From the NCBI RefSeq assembly GCF_000520015.2, contig NZ_CP007044.2:5332001-5396000 (forward strand): a stretch of DNA of 64,000 bases. The letters run 5' to 3'. The first letter of the stretch is position 1. Each line of letters starts with the position of its first letter. The translations under genes and the position numbers were made by a program. The notes under the pieces were generated by a model that worked only from the letters and a program-made list of their open reading frames with translations, had not been told where the DNA came from and did not search any database. The stretch comes from Chania multitudinisentens RB-25. GTDB lineage: Bacteria > Pseudomonadota > Gammaproteobacteria > Enterobacterales > Enterobacteriaceae. Shown piece after piece: positions 1 to 9,170 of this stretch.

Positions 1-9
1 AGGCTGATT

Positions 10-33
10 TATGCTGCCAGCACGGGCAGCATA
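10..33. terminator. Inverted repeat hairpin downstream of hpaC
   Basis: A perfect 9-bp inverted repeat (arms 10-18 and 25-33, loop 19-24). It is the second of two hairpins downstream of the minus-strand hpaBC unit. It has no T-run on either side, so a strong intrinsic terminator is doubtful. It could equally belong to a plus-strand gene left of the window. Confidence 0.4.
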
Positions 34-57
34 AACGGTGCCTGGCCGAATCAATAT

Positions 58-79
58 CGGGGCGAACAAATTCGCCCCG
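58..79 (-). terminator. Probable terminator of hpaBC
   Basis: A perfect 9-bp GC-rich stem (58-66 with 71-79) and a 4-nt loop, just 6 nt beyond the hpaC stop. The following minus-strand sequence is only mildly T-rich. Its position makes termination of the hpaBC transcript likely. Confidence 0.6.
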
Positions 80-84
80 GCGAT

Positions 85-597
85 TTACACCGCTGCTATC
101 TCCTGCATCAGCGAATGAAAATTGCGTTTAAAGTAGATCAGGCCATTGTCTGCCTCGCTAAGCGCAATCTGTTTGATCTGCACCAGATACACCTGATGAG
201 TGCCGATACTCTGGATCTGTTCGATCTCCCCGGCCAGGCTGGTTAGCGTATGGCGCAGCACCGGCAGGCCAAGCATACCGCAGTACCACTCCTCCACCCG
301 AAAACGATCTTCCATACAGATATCGGTCATGCCAGCAAAATGGCGTGCCATCTGCTCTTGTTTATGATTCAGCACATTGATACACAGCCGGCCATTCTGC
401 TGAAAGACCGGGTTCATGGCACTGTTACGATTGATGCATACCAGCAGCGTTGGCGGGGTATCCGTTACCGAACAGACCGCCGTGGCGGTGATACCGCAGC
501 GCCCTGCCGGGCCGTCGGTGGTGATGATATTCACCGCGGCGGGCAGACTGGCCATTGCGTCACGAAAACGCAGGCGATGTTCATTTTCCTGAGACAT
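85..597 (-). CDS. hpaC: 4-hydroxyphenylacetate 3-monooxygenase, flavin reductase component HpaC
   Basis: NADH:flavin oxidoreductase that supplies reduced FAD to HpaB for ortho-hydroxylation of 4-hydroxyphenylacetate to homoprotocatechuate. At 170 aa it has the family length and aligns end to end with remembered E. coli HpaC, including the blocks RFRDAMASL, GITATAVCSVTDTPP and NSAMNPVF. ATG 597 is chosen because a GAGGAG ribosome site sits 8 nt upstream; the in-frame GTG at 606 overlaps that site. It lies 17 nt downstream of hpaB in the same unit. Identity is very secure. Confidence 0.97.
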   Translation of the reverse strand: MSQENEHRLRFRDAMASLPAAVNIITTDGPAGRCGITATAVCSVTDTPPTLLVCINRNSAMNPVFQQNGRLCINVLNHKQEQMARHFAGMTDICMEDRFRVEEWYCGMLGLPVLRHTLTSLAGEIEQIQSIGTHQVYLVQIKQIALSEADNGLIYFKRNFHSLMQEIAAV

Positions 598-614
598 AGT
601 GACCACTCCTCAGA

Positions 615-2177
615 TTACTTCAGCAATGTATCTAACCGATCGATATCGGTGTTGTTGTGCAGGTGCGGTACTTTCCAGCCATGCTGGTCGTAGTCGGACA
701 AGCATTTGTCAACCATCTGCATCATCTGCCCCATCGCCCCGGAATTTTGCGCATGGCGCAGGCATTGCAGGCGGATTTCATCCTGGCTCCCGGCATAGTT
801 GATTTCATACAGCTCATGGCGGCCCCCAAATTCACTGCCGATGGCGTCCCACATCAGCTTGAGGATCTTGATGCGTTCCACATGATCCATACCGTTGGAG
901 CCGCGTACATACTGTGCCAGATACTTATTGATTTCCGGGTTGTGCATATCACGCACGCTGGAAGGCAGGTAAATCAGCCCGCTGGTCACATTGCTTTCGA
1001 TGATATTTTTCACCTTCGCATAGGCCATTGGCGCCATCACACGATAGGTTTGCAGCGCAGCGGTGTCCGGCAGATAAGCCCCGTTTTCCCACGGGGTTGC
1101 TTCGGCACACATGGCATCACTCAGCGACCAGAACAGGTTGCGCCAAGCCACCACCTCGCCGAGATCGGCCTGCACCCCACGGAACTCCAGCACGCCGGTA
1201 CATTCCAGGCTCTTTTGCAATAACGCGGTGATAAAGTCCATTTTCACTGCCAGGCGTACACAGGCTTGCAGCGGGAACAGCCGGGCAAAGCCTCCTTGGG
1301 TGCTCCAGCGGCGGCAGCGGTCAAAATCGCGGTAGATCAGCACGTTCTCCCACGGGATCAGCACATGATCCATCACCAGGATCGCATCGTTCTCGTCAAA
1401 ACGGCTGGAAAGCGGATAATCAAACGGCGAGCCGGTGAGGCCAGCCACCAATTCGTAAGAAGCACGGGAAATCAGTTTCACGCCTGCGGCATCCATCGGT
1501 GCCACAAACATCAGCGCAAAATCCGGGTTATCCCCCATCACCTGCGCCGAGCCAAAACCGATAAAATTGTAGTGGGTCAGCGCCGAGTTGGTCGCCACCA
1601 CCTTCGCACCGCTGACAATAATCCCGGCATCGGTTTCTTTCTCAACCTGGATATAGACATCTTTTACCTCGTCAGCCGGTTTATGGCGATCGATCGGCGG
1701 GTTGACGATGGCATGATTAAAGTACAGGCCGGTTTCCTGAATACGCTGATACCAATGGCGCGCATTGTCAGCAAACTGACCATAAAACTCAGGATAGGCT
1801 CCCAACGCGCAGCCAAAGGCCGCTTTGTAGTCCGGCGTGCGCCCCATCCAGCCATAGCTCTGGCGCGACCAGTCGGCGATGGCATCACGCTGCTGGCGCA
1901 TTTCTTCTGGGCCACGGGCATAGCGGAAGAATTTATGGGTATAGCCACCGTTACCAGTGTCGGTATTCCAGCACAGGCGATCGTGGCTGGCAGGAGCGTG
2001 CAACGCATCGTAAAGCTGGCCAACAGAAGCCGCGGAGTTACGGAATGCCGGGTGGGTGGTGACATCCTTGACCCGTTCGCCGTAGATATAAACTTCACGG
2101 CTGTCTTTCAGGCTACTCAGGTATTCTGCGCCGGTAAACGGGCGCTTGCTGTCGGCACGAAAGTCTTCTGGTTTCAT
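615..2177 (-). CDS. hpaB: 4-hydroxyphenylacetate 3-monooxygenase, oxygenase component HpaB
   Basis: FADH2-dependent two-component monooxygenase that hydroxylates 4-hydroxyphenylacetate to 3,4-dihydroxyphenylacetate; it is cytosolic and partnered by HpaC. The 520-aa product matches E. coli HpaB in length and almost continuously in sequence, for example KPEDFRA at the start, GWMGRTPDYKAAFGCALG, and the C-terminal block SEFGGRHELYEINY. The frame is open upstream, but ATG 2177 is chosen because it matches the family N terminus and follows a GAGGA site. It is separated from hpaA by about 230 bp holding a probable promoter, so hpaBC can be transcribed independently of the meta-cleavage operon. Confidence 0.97.
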   Translation of the reverse strand: MKPEDFRADSKRPFTGAEYLSSLKDSREVYIYGERVKDVTTHPAFRNSAASVGQLYDALHAPASHDRLCWNTDTGNGGYTHKFFRYARGPEEMRQQRDAIADWSRQSYGWMGRTPDYKAAFGCALGAYPEFYGQFADNARHWYQRIQETGLYFNHAIVNPPIDRHKPADEVKDVYIQVEKETDAGIIVSGAKVVATNSALTHYNFIGFGSAQVMGDNPDFALMFVAPMDAAGVKLISRASYELVAGLTGSPFDYPLSSRFDENDAILVMDHVLIPWENVLIYRDFDRCRRWSTQGGFARLFPLQACVRLAVKMDFITALLQKSLECTGVLEFRGVQADLGEVVAWRNLFWSLSDAMCAEATPWENGAYLPDTAALQTYRVMAPMAYAKVKNIIESNVTSGLIYLPSSVRDMHNPEINKYLAQYVRGSNGMDHVERIKILKLMWDAIGSEFGGRHELYEINYAGSQDEIRLQCLRHAQNSGAMGQMMQMVDKCLSDYDQHGWKVPHLHNNTDIDRLDTLLK

Positions 2178-2344
2178 CTGATGTTCCTCGCAATGCGCTC
2201 TGGCGATCAGGCAGTGGACCCGACTCATTGTTAATGTAATGTTGGTTTTTGGTTATTGAATTGAAGCGCTGAACATCAATGGCGGGAAGATACTTTTGCG
2301 GCAATCACCGGTACTTTTCAGTTAGGCTGGCGGTTTTCGTGGCA

Positions 2345-2366
2345 AACTGTGATACAGGTTACGAAA
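2345..2366. promoter_or_regulatory. Candidate CRP site upstream of hpaBC
   Basis: A 22-bp window built on TGTGATACAGGTTACGA matches the CRP consensus at about 13-14 of 22 positions. The left half (TGTGA) is intact and the right half is weak. It lies about 170 bp upstream of hpaB. The E. coli hpaBC promoter is known to need HpaA and to respond to catabolite control; applying that here is inference. Confidence 0.4.
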
Positions 2367-2407
2367 CAGAAAAATGGTAGGGGCCGAACCAGCTTGCCCC
2401 TAACGTT

Positions 2408-3289
2408 TTACCGGGCACGATAAGCAGAAGGTGAACAACCTTCTAACCGGTTGAAAAAGCGGGCGAAATAGGCGGGATCTTTAAACCCTAGGCTGTAGGC
2501 CGTTTCATGCACCGTACAAGCGCTAAACAGCAGCATACGTTTCGCCTCACGCAGCAGGCGATCGAAGATCAAACGTTTCGGCGGCCGATTGGCAAAACGG
2601 CGGCACAAATCATTCAGGCGCGATTCCGTTACGCCCAGCACCTGAGCATATTCCGGCACCGACAGGTGCTCGCGGAACCGTTCATCCACCATCTTGTTGA
2701 AACGCTGAAACAGTTTCAGTTCACTGCGCATGCCACTGGCCGCCTGATCCTCCAGCGAAGTATTGCGCAGTAACAGCGTAAAAACCGCCTGGGCCAACAA
2801 CATCAGCGTTTGCTCCCGGCCAACCATTTTTTGGCTGAACTCACGGCGAATTAACGCCCAGTAATGGCTGAGCGCCGCCAACTCCTGTGGCGCATCGGCC
2901 AGTGACAGGCAAATTCCCGGCATTTCCAGCGCCAGATTGCTGCCCGGATATAACCGCTCCAGCACCGGCCAGATCAGCTCCTGCCGCACCGTCAGCACGT
3001 GCCCATCGCTGTCTGGTTCGGTAAAAAAGGTATGGGGTACAGAGGGGGGCGTGAGAATGAACAGCGGGGCCTGTACCGAATATTGTTGATCGTCAAGCTG
3101 CAATTCTATTTGGCCGGTTTCCAGAAAATGCACCTGGAAAAAGCTTTCATGCCAATGTACCTGCATGTCACGGCCAAAAAACGCCGCCAGGCCCGCGAAG
3201 GTTTCATAGTGCACTTCATCAGTGGCATAACGTGCGTCATACTCTTTGCAAATATCAAGATTGGCAATAAAGCTGGCATTTTTCTGCAC
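2408..3289 (-). CDS. hpaA: AraC/XylS-family activator of hpaBC, HpaA
   Basis: Transcriptional activator responding to 4-hydroxyphenylacetate. An N-terminal cupin-like effector domain (about residues 30-140, with WHESFFQVH and TPPSVPHTF) precedes a C-terminal AraC double helix-turn-helix (about 200-293, ending GFKDPAYFARFFNRLEGCSPSAYR). The start is set at GTG 3289 because a GGAGG site lies 5 nt upstream and the family begins there; a TTG at 3307 is the only longer alternative. It is the last gene of the minus-strand operon and directly precedes hpaB, as in E. coli. Confidence 0.93.
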   Translation of the reverse strand: MQKNASFIANLDICKEYDARYATDEVHYETFAGLAAFFGRDMQVHWHESFFQVHFLETGQIELQLDDQQYSVQAPLFILTPPSVPHTFFTEPDSDGHVLTVRQELIWPVLERLYPGSNLALEMPGICLSLADAPQELAALSHYWALIRREFSQKMVGREQTLMLLAQAVFTLLLRNTSLEDQAASGMRSELKLFQRFNKMVDERFREHLSVPEYAQVLGVTESRLNDLCRRFANRPPKRLIFDRLLREAKRMLLFSACTVHETAYSLGFKDPAYFARFFNRLEGCSPSAYRAR

Positions 3290-3346
3290 GCGATCCTCCG
3301 GTGACAAGATGAGGGGCTCAATCTGCCGAACCCCTGCATTTTTGTT

Positions 3347-4717
3347 TTAAGGTGTGGCACGCGGCCGTGAATCCTTCATCGGGATACGCCAGACCAACAC
3401 CGCACCGATAATCAGCAACGCCGAGACAAAATACAGCCCGGAGTTGAAGCTGCCGGTGGCATCCTTGAACCAGCCAATCAGCAGTGGGCTGACCGCCGAA
3501 CCGATGTTGCCGGTGGCATTGATCACCGCAATCCCTACCGCACGCGCCTCCAGGCTGATCGATTGATCCGGTGTCGTCCAGAAGATCGCCATTGCCGTGA
3601 ATGAACCCACTGACGCCATCACAATCCCCAACAGCTGGATCATGCTGTGATTGGTGGCCGAAGCCAGCAGCCAGCCGGCGGCGGCGAACAGATAAGGCAA
3701 TGCCGTGTGATGTTTGCGCTCCTGCAACCGATCCGAACGTTTACTCCACCAAATCATACCGGCAATGGTACAGATTTGCGGAATGGCTGCCAGAATGCCG
3801 ATCACAATGTTGCTACTGCCCTGGTTAAAGCTTTGCAGGATCTGTGGCGTCCAGATATTAATGGCGCTCAGGGTATTGGTCAGGCAGAAATAGGCCAACG
3901 TATACATCAGCACAATCGGCGTCAGCACTTCACGCCACAGGCTGCGCTGCTGCATGGCCCGGTGGCTGCGCGGCCCGTCTGGCTGCACCAGTTGCAGCTT
4001 GTCTGCTTCCATCATCGCTTTCAGGCTGCTTTTTTCTTCGTCGGTCAGCCATTTGGCTTTGGCGGGCGTATCGTCAAGATAGAACCACACCACCACGCCC
4101 AGAATGATGGAGGGGATACCTTCCAGCAGGAACAGCCACTGCCAGCCCTTAAGGTTCAGCATCCCATCCATCGCCAGAATATAACCGGATACCAGCGAGC
4201 CCAACGCCATGGTCACCGGCATGGCGATCATAAACAGCGCATTGGCCCGAGCGCGATAAAATGCCGGGAACCAATAGGTGAGATATACCAGAATCCCCGG
4301 CAGGAAACCCGCTTCGGTGATACCGACGATCATACGTAAGATATAAAGGCTGGTTGGCCCGGTCGCGAACATGGTACAGGTGGAGGCAATGCCCCACAGC
4401 ACCATAATGGTGGCGATCCAACGCCGTGCCCCCACGATGCTCAGCATCATGTTACTGGGGATACCAAACAGCACGTAGGTGACATAAAACAGCGTTGCAG
4501 CCAAGCCGAACATGGTGGAGCTCAGGCCGAGATCCTTCCCCATGGTCAAACCGGCAAACCCGATGTTGATGCGATCAAGAAACGAAAAAACAAACAGTAC
4601 GAACAAGAAAACAATCAGGCGCCGAAATAACTTTTTAATCACCGATTGCTCGGCGGCGGTTAACGCTTTATGTTGCTGGGCCGGGTTGAGTGGCTCCAGT
4701 GAATCGACGTTGTTCAT
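3347..4717 (-). CDS. hpaX: 4-hydroxyphenylacetate permease HpaX (MFS)
   Basis: Inner-membrane major facilitator of the anion:cation symporter group, expected to import 4-hydroxyphenylacetate. The 456-aa product has about 12 hydrophobic segments. The first follows a polar N-terminal tail at residues 33-50 and is followed by DRINIGFAGLTM, typical of this family. A central hydrophilic loop lies at about 215-260. It sits 11 nt downstream of hpaI and upstream of hpaA, matching E. coli gene order. GGAG lies 6 nt before the ATG. Confidence 0.94.
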   Translation of the reverse strand: MNNVDSLEPLNPAQQHKALTAAEQSVIKKLFRRLIVFLFVLFVFSFLDRINIGFAGLTMGKDLGLSSTMFGLAATLFYVTYVLFGIPSNMMLSIVGARRWIATIMVLWGIASTCTMFATGPTSLYILRMIVGITEAGFLPGILVYLTYWFPAFYRARANALFMIAMPVTMALGSLVSGYILAMDGMLNLKGWQWLFLLEGIPSIILGVVVWFYLDDTPAKAKWLTDEEKSSLKAMMEADKLQLVQPDGPRSHRAMQQRSLWREVLTPIVLMYTLAYFCLTNTLSAINIWTPQILQSFNQGSSNIVIGILAAIPQICTIAGMIWWSKRSDRLQERKHHTALPYLFAAAGWLLASATNHSMIQLLGIVMASVGSFTAMAIFWTTPDQSISLEARAVGIAVINATGNIGSAVSPLLIGWFKDATGSFNSGLYFVSALLIIGAVLVWRIPMKDSRPRATP

Positions 4718-4728
4718 GGTAGCTCCGA

Positions 4729-5523
4729 TTAATAGACGCTCGGGGGTTGCAGTGTGGGTTTATCCTGCTTGAAACGGCTGGCCAGGGATTCCGCCGCCCG
4801 TGCCAGCAACGTGGTGTCCACCCCTACGGCAACAAACAATGCACCAGATTCCAGATAATGCTCTGCCAACGCTGGCTGAGCCGTCAGGATCCCCGGGGCT
4901 TTACCCGCAGCACGGATACGCGCAATGGCATCATCAATTGCCCGCTGCACTTCGGGGTGCTGCGGATTGCCCGCAAACCCCATATCAGCGCTCAAGTCCG
5001 CCGGGCCGATAAATACCCCATCTACCCCTTCTACCTGCAAAATGGCATCCAGATTACTCACCGCTTCACGGGTTTCGATCTGCACCAGCACACACATTTG
5101 GCTGTCTGCCTGTTGCAGATAATCGGGTATCCGGTTCCAGCGTGAGGCGCGCGCCAACGCACTGCCCACGCCGCGGATGCCCTGCGGTGGGTAACGGGTG
5201 GCGCGTACCGCTGCCTGTGCCTGTTCAGCATTCTGGATCATCGGGATCAGCAAAGTTTGTACACCAACATCCAGCAGTTGTTTGATCAGCACGGCATCAT
5301 TCCAGGCCGGGCGCACCACCGGTTGGCTGGGATAGGGCGCTACTGCCTGCAACTGGCCGAGCACCGTTTGCACGTTGTTTGGCGCATGTTCACCGTCAAT
5401 CAGCAGCCAGTCGAACCCGGCACCGGCCAGCAGCTCGGCACTGTAGCTGCTGCATAGCCCCAGCCACAGGCCGATTTGCGGGCGTTTTTCCTGTAGCGCC
5501 TGTTTGAATGAGTTAGTTAGCAT
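4729..5523 (-). CDS. hpaI: 4-hydroxy-2-oxoheptane-1,7-dioate aldolase HpaI
   Basis: Class II, metal-dependent pyruvate aldolase that cleaves 4-hydroxy-2-oxoheptanedioate to pyruvate and succinic semialdehyde, the last carbon-splitting step of the homoprotocatechuate pathway. The 264-aa product has the HpcH/HpaI hallmarks GFDWLLIDGEHAPN (about 36-49), TRYPPQGIRGVG (about 117-128), VQIETREA (metal Glu) and GPADLSADMG. AGGAGG lies 6 nt before ATG 5523. The paralog garL at 53625 shares the fold but acts on galactarate intermediates; operon context separates the two. Confidence 0.96.
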   Translation of the reverse strand: MLTNSFKQALQEKRPQIGLWLGLCSSYSAELLAGAGFDWLLIDGEHAPNNVQTVLGQLQAVAPYPSQPVVRPAWNDAVLIKQLLDVGVQTLLIPMIQNAEQAQAAVRATRYPPQGIRGVGSALARASRWNRIPDYLQQADSQMCVLVQIETREAVSNLDAILQVEGVDGVFIGPADLSADMGFAGNPQHPEVQRAIDDAIARIRAAGKAPGILTAQPALAEHYLESGALFVAVGVDTTLLARAAESLASRFKQDKPTLQPPSVY

Positions 5524-5534
5524 GGCATTCCTCC

Positions 5535-6338
5535 TTAAACAAACCGGCAGCTGATGCAGCCCATCGGGCCGTAATCGGCATGGAAAGTATCACCGCGCCG
5601 TGCAGGCACTGGCCGGGTAAAAGAGCCCCCGAGGATGATCTGCCCAGCCTTCAGTTCCACGTCATACGGGAACAGCTTATTGGCGAGCCAGGCCACACCG
5701 TTGGCCGGATGATTCAGCACCGCCGCCGCCACGCCGGATTCTTCAATCACGCCGTTGCGATACAGCAACGCAGCTATCCAGCGCAGATCCAGCGCATCCG
5801 GCTTGATTGGCCGCCCCCCCATCACCACGCCCGCGTTGGCCGCATTGTCAGAAATGGTGTCAAACACCTTACGCGGCCGCTGGGTTTGTGGATCGACGTT
5901 GTGGCTGCGCGCATCGATAATCTCCAATGCCGGAATCACATAGTCCGTGGCGTTATACACATCAAACAGGGTGCAGTTTGGCCCGCGCAGCGGTTTCGCC
6001 AGCACAAATGCCAGTTCAACTTCCACGCGCGGCACGATAAAGCGTTCGAAAGGAATATCGCTGCCGTCGTTGAAGAACATATCGTCCAGCAGCGCTCCAT
6101 AATCCGGTTCGGTGATCTGCGAACTGACCTGCATGGCGCGCGAAGTCAGACCAATCTTGTGGCCTTTCAAGGTGCGCCCTTCGGCAATCTTCAGCTCAAC
6201 CCACTGGCGCTGGATGGCGTAGGCATCTTCGATGGTGATTTCCGGGTGATCCAGCGACAACGCGCGAATCTGCTCCCGGTTCTGTTCCGCCTGATGCAGG
6301 CGCTGCACGGCTCGGCTCAGTACGTCTTGATCCAGCAT
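5535..6338 (-). CDS. hpaH: 2-oxo-hept-4-ene-1,7-dioate hydratase HpaH
   Basis: Hydrates 2-oxohept-4-enedioate to 4-hydroxy-2-oxoheptanedioate, the HpaI substrate. At 267 aa it has family length and is related to fumarylacetoacetase-like hydratases such as MhpD. Visible blocks are GHKIGLTSRAMQ (about 79-90), VEVELAFVLAKPL (acidic metal ligands) and the C-terminal GGSFTRPVPARRGDTFHADYG. The ribosome site AAGGAAG precedes ATG 6338. It lies 11 nt before hpaI and 17 nt after hpaF in the operon. Confidence 0.96.
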   Translation of the reverse strand: MLDQDVLSRAVQRLHQAEQNREQIRALSLDHPEITIEDAYAIQRQWVELKIAEGRTLKGHKIGLTSRAMQVSSQITEPDYGALLDDMFFNDGSDIPFERFIVPRVEVELAFVLAKPLRGPNCTLFDVYNATDYVIPALEIIDARSHNVDPQTQRPRKVFDTISDNAANAGVVMGGRPIKPDALDLRWIAALLYRNGVIEESGVAAAVLNHPANGVAWLANKLFPYDVELKAGQIILGGSFTRPVPARRGDTFHADYGPMGCISCRFV

Positions 6339-6355
6339 TTACGGTTCTTCCTTTT

Positions 6356-6748
6356 TCAGTCTTTCGCTTTACTAAACAACGCATGAACGTTGTTTTGCTT
6401 GTAGTTCAGCACGGGATCTAATTCTTCCAGGGTGAAAGAAAGCGCCAGATAACGGTTAGCCATCAACACGGAAAAGTGATCCTTGATCAGGATAAACAGC
6501 ATTTCTGCCACCTGCTGACGGCTTTCCAGGCTGCGCCCGTGGCCAATCTTCAACGTCATATGCACAAAGGCATAATTCTGTTTGCCATCGGCCATTTGCC
6601 AGGTATCCAGCCAGATCGCCCGGCTGCGGATGCCCGCCAGCGGGAAAATGCCGGTTTCTGCCAGCGCGTGGTGCACTTTGGCAAACAGCGCGGGTAAATC
6701 CGCCTCACGGCGGATGTTGTCGGTACATTCAGCGTAAAAATGGGGCAT
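6356..6748 (-). CDS. hpaF: 5-carboxymethyl-2-hydroxymuconate delta-isomerase HpaF
   Basis: Small cytosolic isomerase of the tautomerase superfamily acting on 5-carboxymethyl-2-hydroxymuconate. The 130-aa product begins MPHFYAECTDNI, which places the expected catalytic Pro right after the initiator Met, and carries RSRAIWLDTW and the C-terminal FTLEELDP. It lies 9 nt downstream of hpaD with a GAGG site. Length and order match E. coli hpaF. Confidence 0.96.
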   Translation of the reverse strand: MPHFYAECTDNIRREADLPALFAKVHHALAETGIFPLAGIRSRAIWLDTWQMADGKQNYAFVHMTLKIGHGRSLESRQQVAEMLFILIKDHFSVLMANRYLALSFTLEELDPVLNYKQNNVHALFSKAKD

Positions 6749-6757
6749 ACAGGCACC

Positions 6758-7615
6758 TCAGGCTTCAGCCGGTAATGGGAACACCGCATTAACCTGCCCA
6801 GTGCCGGAGCTGGCAAACAGTGGGGTAACAAACTCCACCTGGCCTTGATATTTGTCCCAGCCCAACAAGCCCAGCAGCATGACGGTGTCGTGCATGTTGC
6901 CTTCGCCAAAGCAGTAGTTGGCGTATTCCGGCAACATTTCACAAAACTCAGGGAAACGCCCTTCTGCCCACAGTTTCACAACGCGTTCATCCATTTGGTG
7001 GTCGAACTCACGGGTATAACTGTTCATGCCCTGTTCGGCCCGCTGATCGTCAATAAAACGGTGGGAAAGCGAACCGCTGGCCAACACCGCCACGGTGCCA
7101 TCGTATTTCTCAATCGCGGTTTTGATCGCTTCGCCCAAGCGGCGGCTGTCGGCGAAATCATGCACGGTGCAGAATGCTGAGATGGAAACCACCTTGAAAT
7201 GCCGATCGCTGTTCATATAACGCATCGGCACCAGTGTGCCGTATTCCAGCTCCAGGCTGGGGATCTCGTGCGCCTTGGCGCGCACCCCCAGTGTGCAGGC
7301 TTCATCAGCGATCAAGTGCCCCAATTGCGGGTTGCCGTCGTACTCATAGGTCATATCACGGATGAAGTGCGGCAATTCGTTGCTGGTATATACCCCTTTG
7401 AAGTGCTCGGTGCAGTTGATGTGATAAGCGCTGTTTACCAGCCAGTGGGTATCGAACACAATGATGGTATCGACGCCCAGTTCACGGCAGCGTGCGCCGA
7501 TCTCTTTGTGCCCATCAATCGCCGCCTGGCGGCAGCCTTGGTGCTTACCCGGCAGTTCAGAAAGATACATTGATGGAACATGTGTTATTTTTGCGGCTAA
7601 TGCTAACTTACCCAT
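6758..7615 (-). CDS. hpaD: Homoprotocatechuate 2,3-dioxygenase HpaD
   Basis: Extradiol (meta) ring-cleavage dioxygenase of the LigB class that opens 3,4-dihydroxyphenylacetate to 5-carboxymethyl-2-hydroxymuconate semialdehyde. The 285-aa product is nearly collinear with E. coli HpaD: MGKLALAAKITHVPSMYLSE, FDTHWLVN (a metal histidine region), SGSLSHRF and GEGNMHDTVML. ATG 7615 follows GGAGG at 6-7 nt; a longer frame to 7669 would run into an ERIC-derived spacer and is rejected. Confidence 0.97.
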   Translation of the reverse strand: MGKLALAAKITHVPSMYLSELPGKHQGCRQAAIDGHKEIGARCRELGVDTIIVFDTHWLVNSAYHINCTEHFKGVYTSNELPHFIRDMTYEYDGNPQLGHLIADEACTLGVRAKAHEIPSLELEYGTLVPMRYMNSDRHFKVVSISAFCTVHDFADSRRLGEAIKTAIEKYDGTVAVLASGSLSHRFIDDQRAEQGMNSYTREFDHQMDERVVKLWAEGRFPEFCEMLPEYANYCFGEGNMHDTVMLLGLLGWDKYQGQVEFVTPLFASSGTGQVNAVFPLPAEA

Positions 7616-7624
7616 ATATCCTCC

Positions 7625-7667
7625 ATACCCGTCATACTCCAAGTCGCAGCGTTGTTGGCTGCCCCTC
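7625..7667. repeat. Half-ERIC element between hpaE and hpaD
   Basis: The ERIC terminal sequence (ATACCCGTCATACTCCAAGT, then GTTGTTGGCTGC) fills the first half of the 100-bp hpaE-hpaD gap. The ERIC core and the second terminus are missing. Being inside an operon, it will be transcribed between the two genes and may affect mRNA folding or decay. Confidence 0.7.
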
Positions 7668-7715
7668 AAAATCGCCCGGGTATCAGTCCTTGGTTAATCT
7701 AAAGGGCGTGAAACC

Positions 7716-9170
7716 TCATACGCCCCAGCGTGGGATCGGGTGATCCCCCATGGAGATACAGACGTTTTTCATTTCGGCAAACACTTCAAAGCTGTACTCG
7801 CCCCCTTCGCGGCCGGTGCCAGAGGCTTTCACCCCGCCAAACGGCTGGCGCAGATCGCGCACGTTCTGGGTGTTGACGAAAACCATTCCCGCTTCAATAT
7901 TGCGGGCCAGACGCAGTACCTTGCTGACATCCTGCGTCCAGATGTACGACGCCAGGCCGTACTCCACATCGTTGGCCATGCGCAGGCCGTCTTCTTCTGA
8001 TTTGAACGGCAGGAGGCAGGCTACCGGCCCGAAAATCTCCTCCTGCGCGACGCGCATACGGTTGTCGACATCCGCCAGCACCGTTGGGCGCAGGAAGTTG
8101 CCGTGGCTCAGGCCAGCCGGTCTGTCCGGGCCGCCTGCCAGTAAAGTTGCCCCTTCTTCGATACCCAAGCGGATATAGCCAGAGACTTTTTCCCAGTGCT
8201 GCGGGCTGATCAATGCCCCTACCTGCGTATTCGGGTCTTGCGGATCGCCCACCCGCAAGCGGTTGGCGCGCTCGGCAAAGCGTTTGACGAATTCCGGGTA
8301 GATACTTTCCTGAATGAAGATGCGCGAACCGGCGGTACAGCGTTCACCGTTGATCGAGAAGATGGTGAACAGCGCGGCGTCCAGCGCACGTTCAATATCG
8401 GCATCTTCAAACACCAATACCGGCGATTTACCGCCCAGTTCCATCGAGAATTTCTTCAGCCCGGCGCTTTCAATAATGCGGCGGCCGGTCGCCGTGCCAC
8501 CGGTGAAAGACACCGCACGCACATCTTTATGGCGCACCAGCGCATCGCCCGCCGTTGCCCCGTAGCCCTGCACCACGTTCAACACCCCGGCCGGAATCCC
8601 CGCTTCCAGCGCCAGTTCGCCCAGACGATCGGCAGTCAGCGGCGACAATTCAGACATTTTCAGCACCGCCGTATTACCCAGCGCCAGACAAGGCGCGGTT
8701 TTCCAGGTAGCGGTCATAAACGGCACGTTCCACGGCGACACCAGCGCACATACCCCCACTGGCTGGATCAGCGTGTAGTTGAGCATCTTGTCGTCCACCG
8801 GATAGGTGCGGCCATTCATCTGCTGACAGATTTCGGCAAAGAACTCAAAGTTGTGCGAAGCGCGTGGGATCAACACATTTTTGGTCTGGTGGATCGGCAG
8901 ACCGGTATCCGCAGTTTCCATCTCGGCAATCTGCGGCACGTTCTGGTCAATCAGTTCCCCCAGGCGGCGCATCAGGCGAGCACGCTCTTTCATCGGCGTA
9001 TTGGCCCACTGCGGGAAAGCCGCTTTGGCGGCGGCCACCGCCTGATCGATTTCAAGCTGGCCGCCGGAGGCCACTTCCGCCAGCACTTCACCGTTGGCCG
9101 GGTTGCTGGTGGTAAAATAGTCTTTACTGGCGACGTTTTTCCCGTTGATCCAATGGTTGATGGTTTTCAT
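7716..9170 (-). CDS. hpaE: 5-carboxymethyl-2-hydroxymuconate semialdehyde dehydrogenase HpaE
   Basis: NAD-dependent aldehyde dehydrogenase that oxidises the ring-cleavage semialdehyde to 5-carboxymethyl-2-hydroxymuconate. The 484-aa product has the ALDH landmarks: SPWNVPFMTATWK (Rossmann/cofactor), FTGGTATGR, MELGGKSPVLVFEDAD (catalytic Glu region), NGERCTAGSR (catalytic Cys) and the C-terminal FGGVKASGTGREGG. ATG 9170 shares its A with the hpaG2 TGA (TGATG), indicating translational coupling. A GTG one codon upstream is less likely. Confidence 0.97.
   Translation of the reverse strand: MKTINHWINGKNVASKDYFTTSNPANGEVLAEVASGGQLEIDQAVAAAKAAFPQWANTPMKERARLMRRLGELIDQNVPQIAEMETADTGLPIHQTKNVLIPRASHNFEFFAEICQQMNGRTYPVDDKMLNYTLIQPVGVCALVSPWNVPFMTATWKTAPCLALGNTAVLKMSELSPLTADRLGELALEAGIPAGVLNVVQGYGATAGDALVRHKDVRAVSFTGGTATGRRIIESAGLKKFSMELGGKSPVLVFEDADIERALDAALFTIFSINGERCTAGSRIFIQESIYPEFVKRFAERANRLRVGDPQDPNTQVGALISPQHWEKVSGYIRLGIEEGATLLAGGPDRPAGLSHGNFLRPTVLADVDNRMRVAQEEIFGPVACLLPFKSEEDGLRMANDVEYGLASYIWTQDVSKVLRLARNIEAGMVFVNTQNVRDLRQPFGGVKASGTGREGGEYSFEVFAEMKNVCISMGDHPIPRWGV

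Noticed and set aside
1266..2234. Long plus-strand open frame (over 300 codons) opposite hpaB
   Set aside because: Lies wholly antisense to the secure hpaB gene in GC-rich DNA; composition is shadow-like and no family resemblance is visible.
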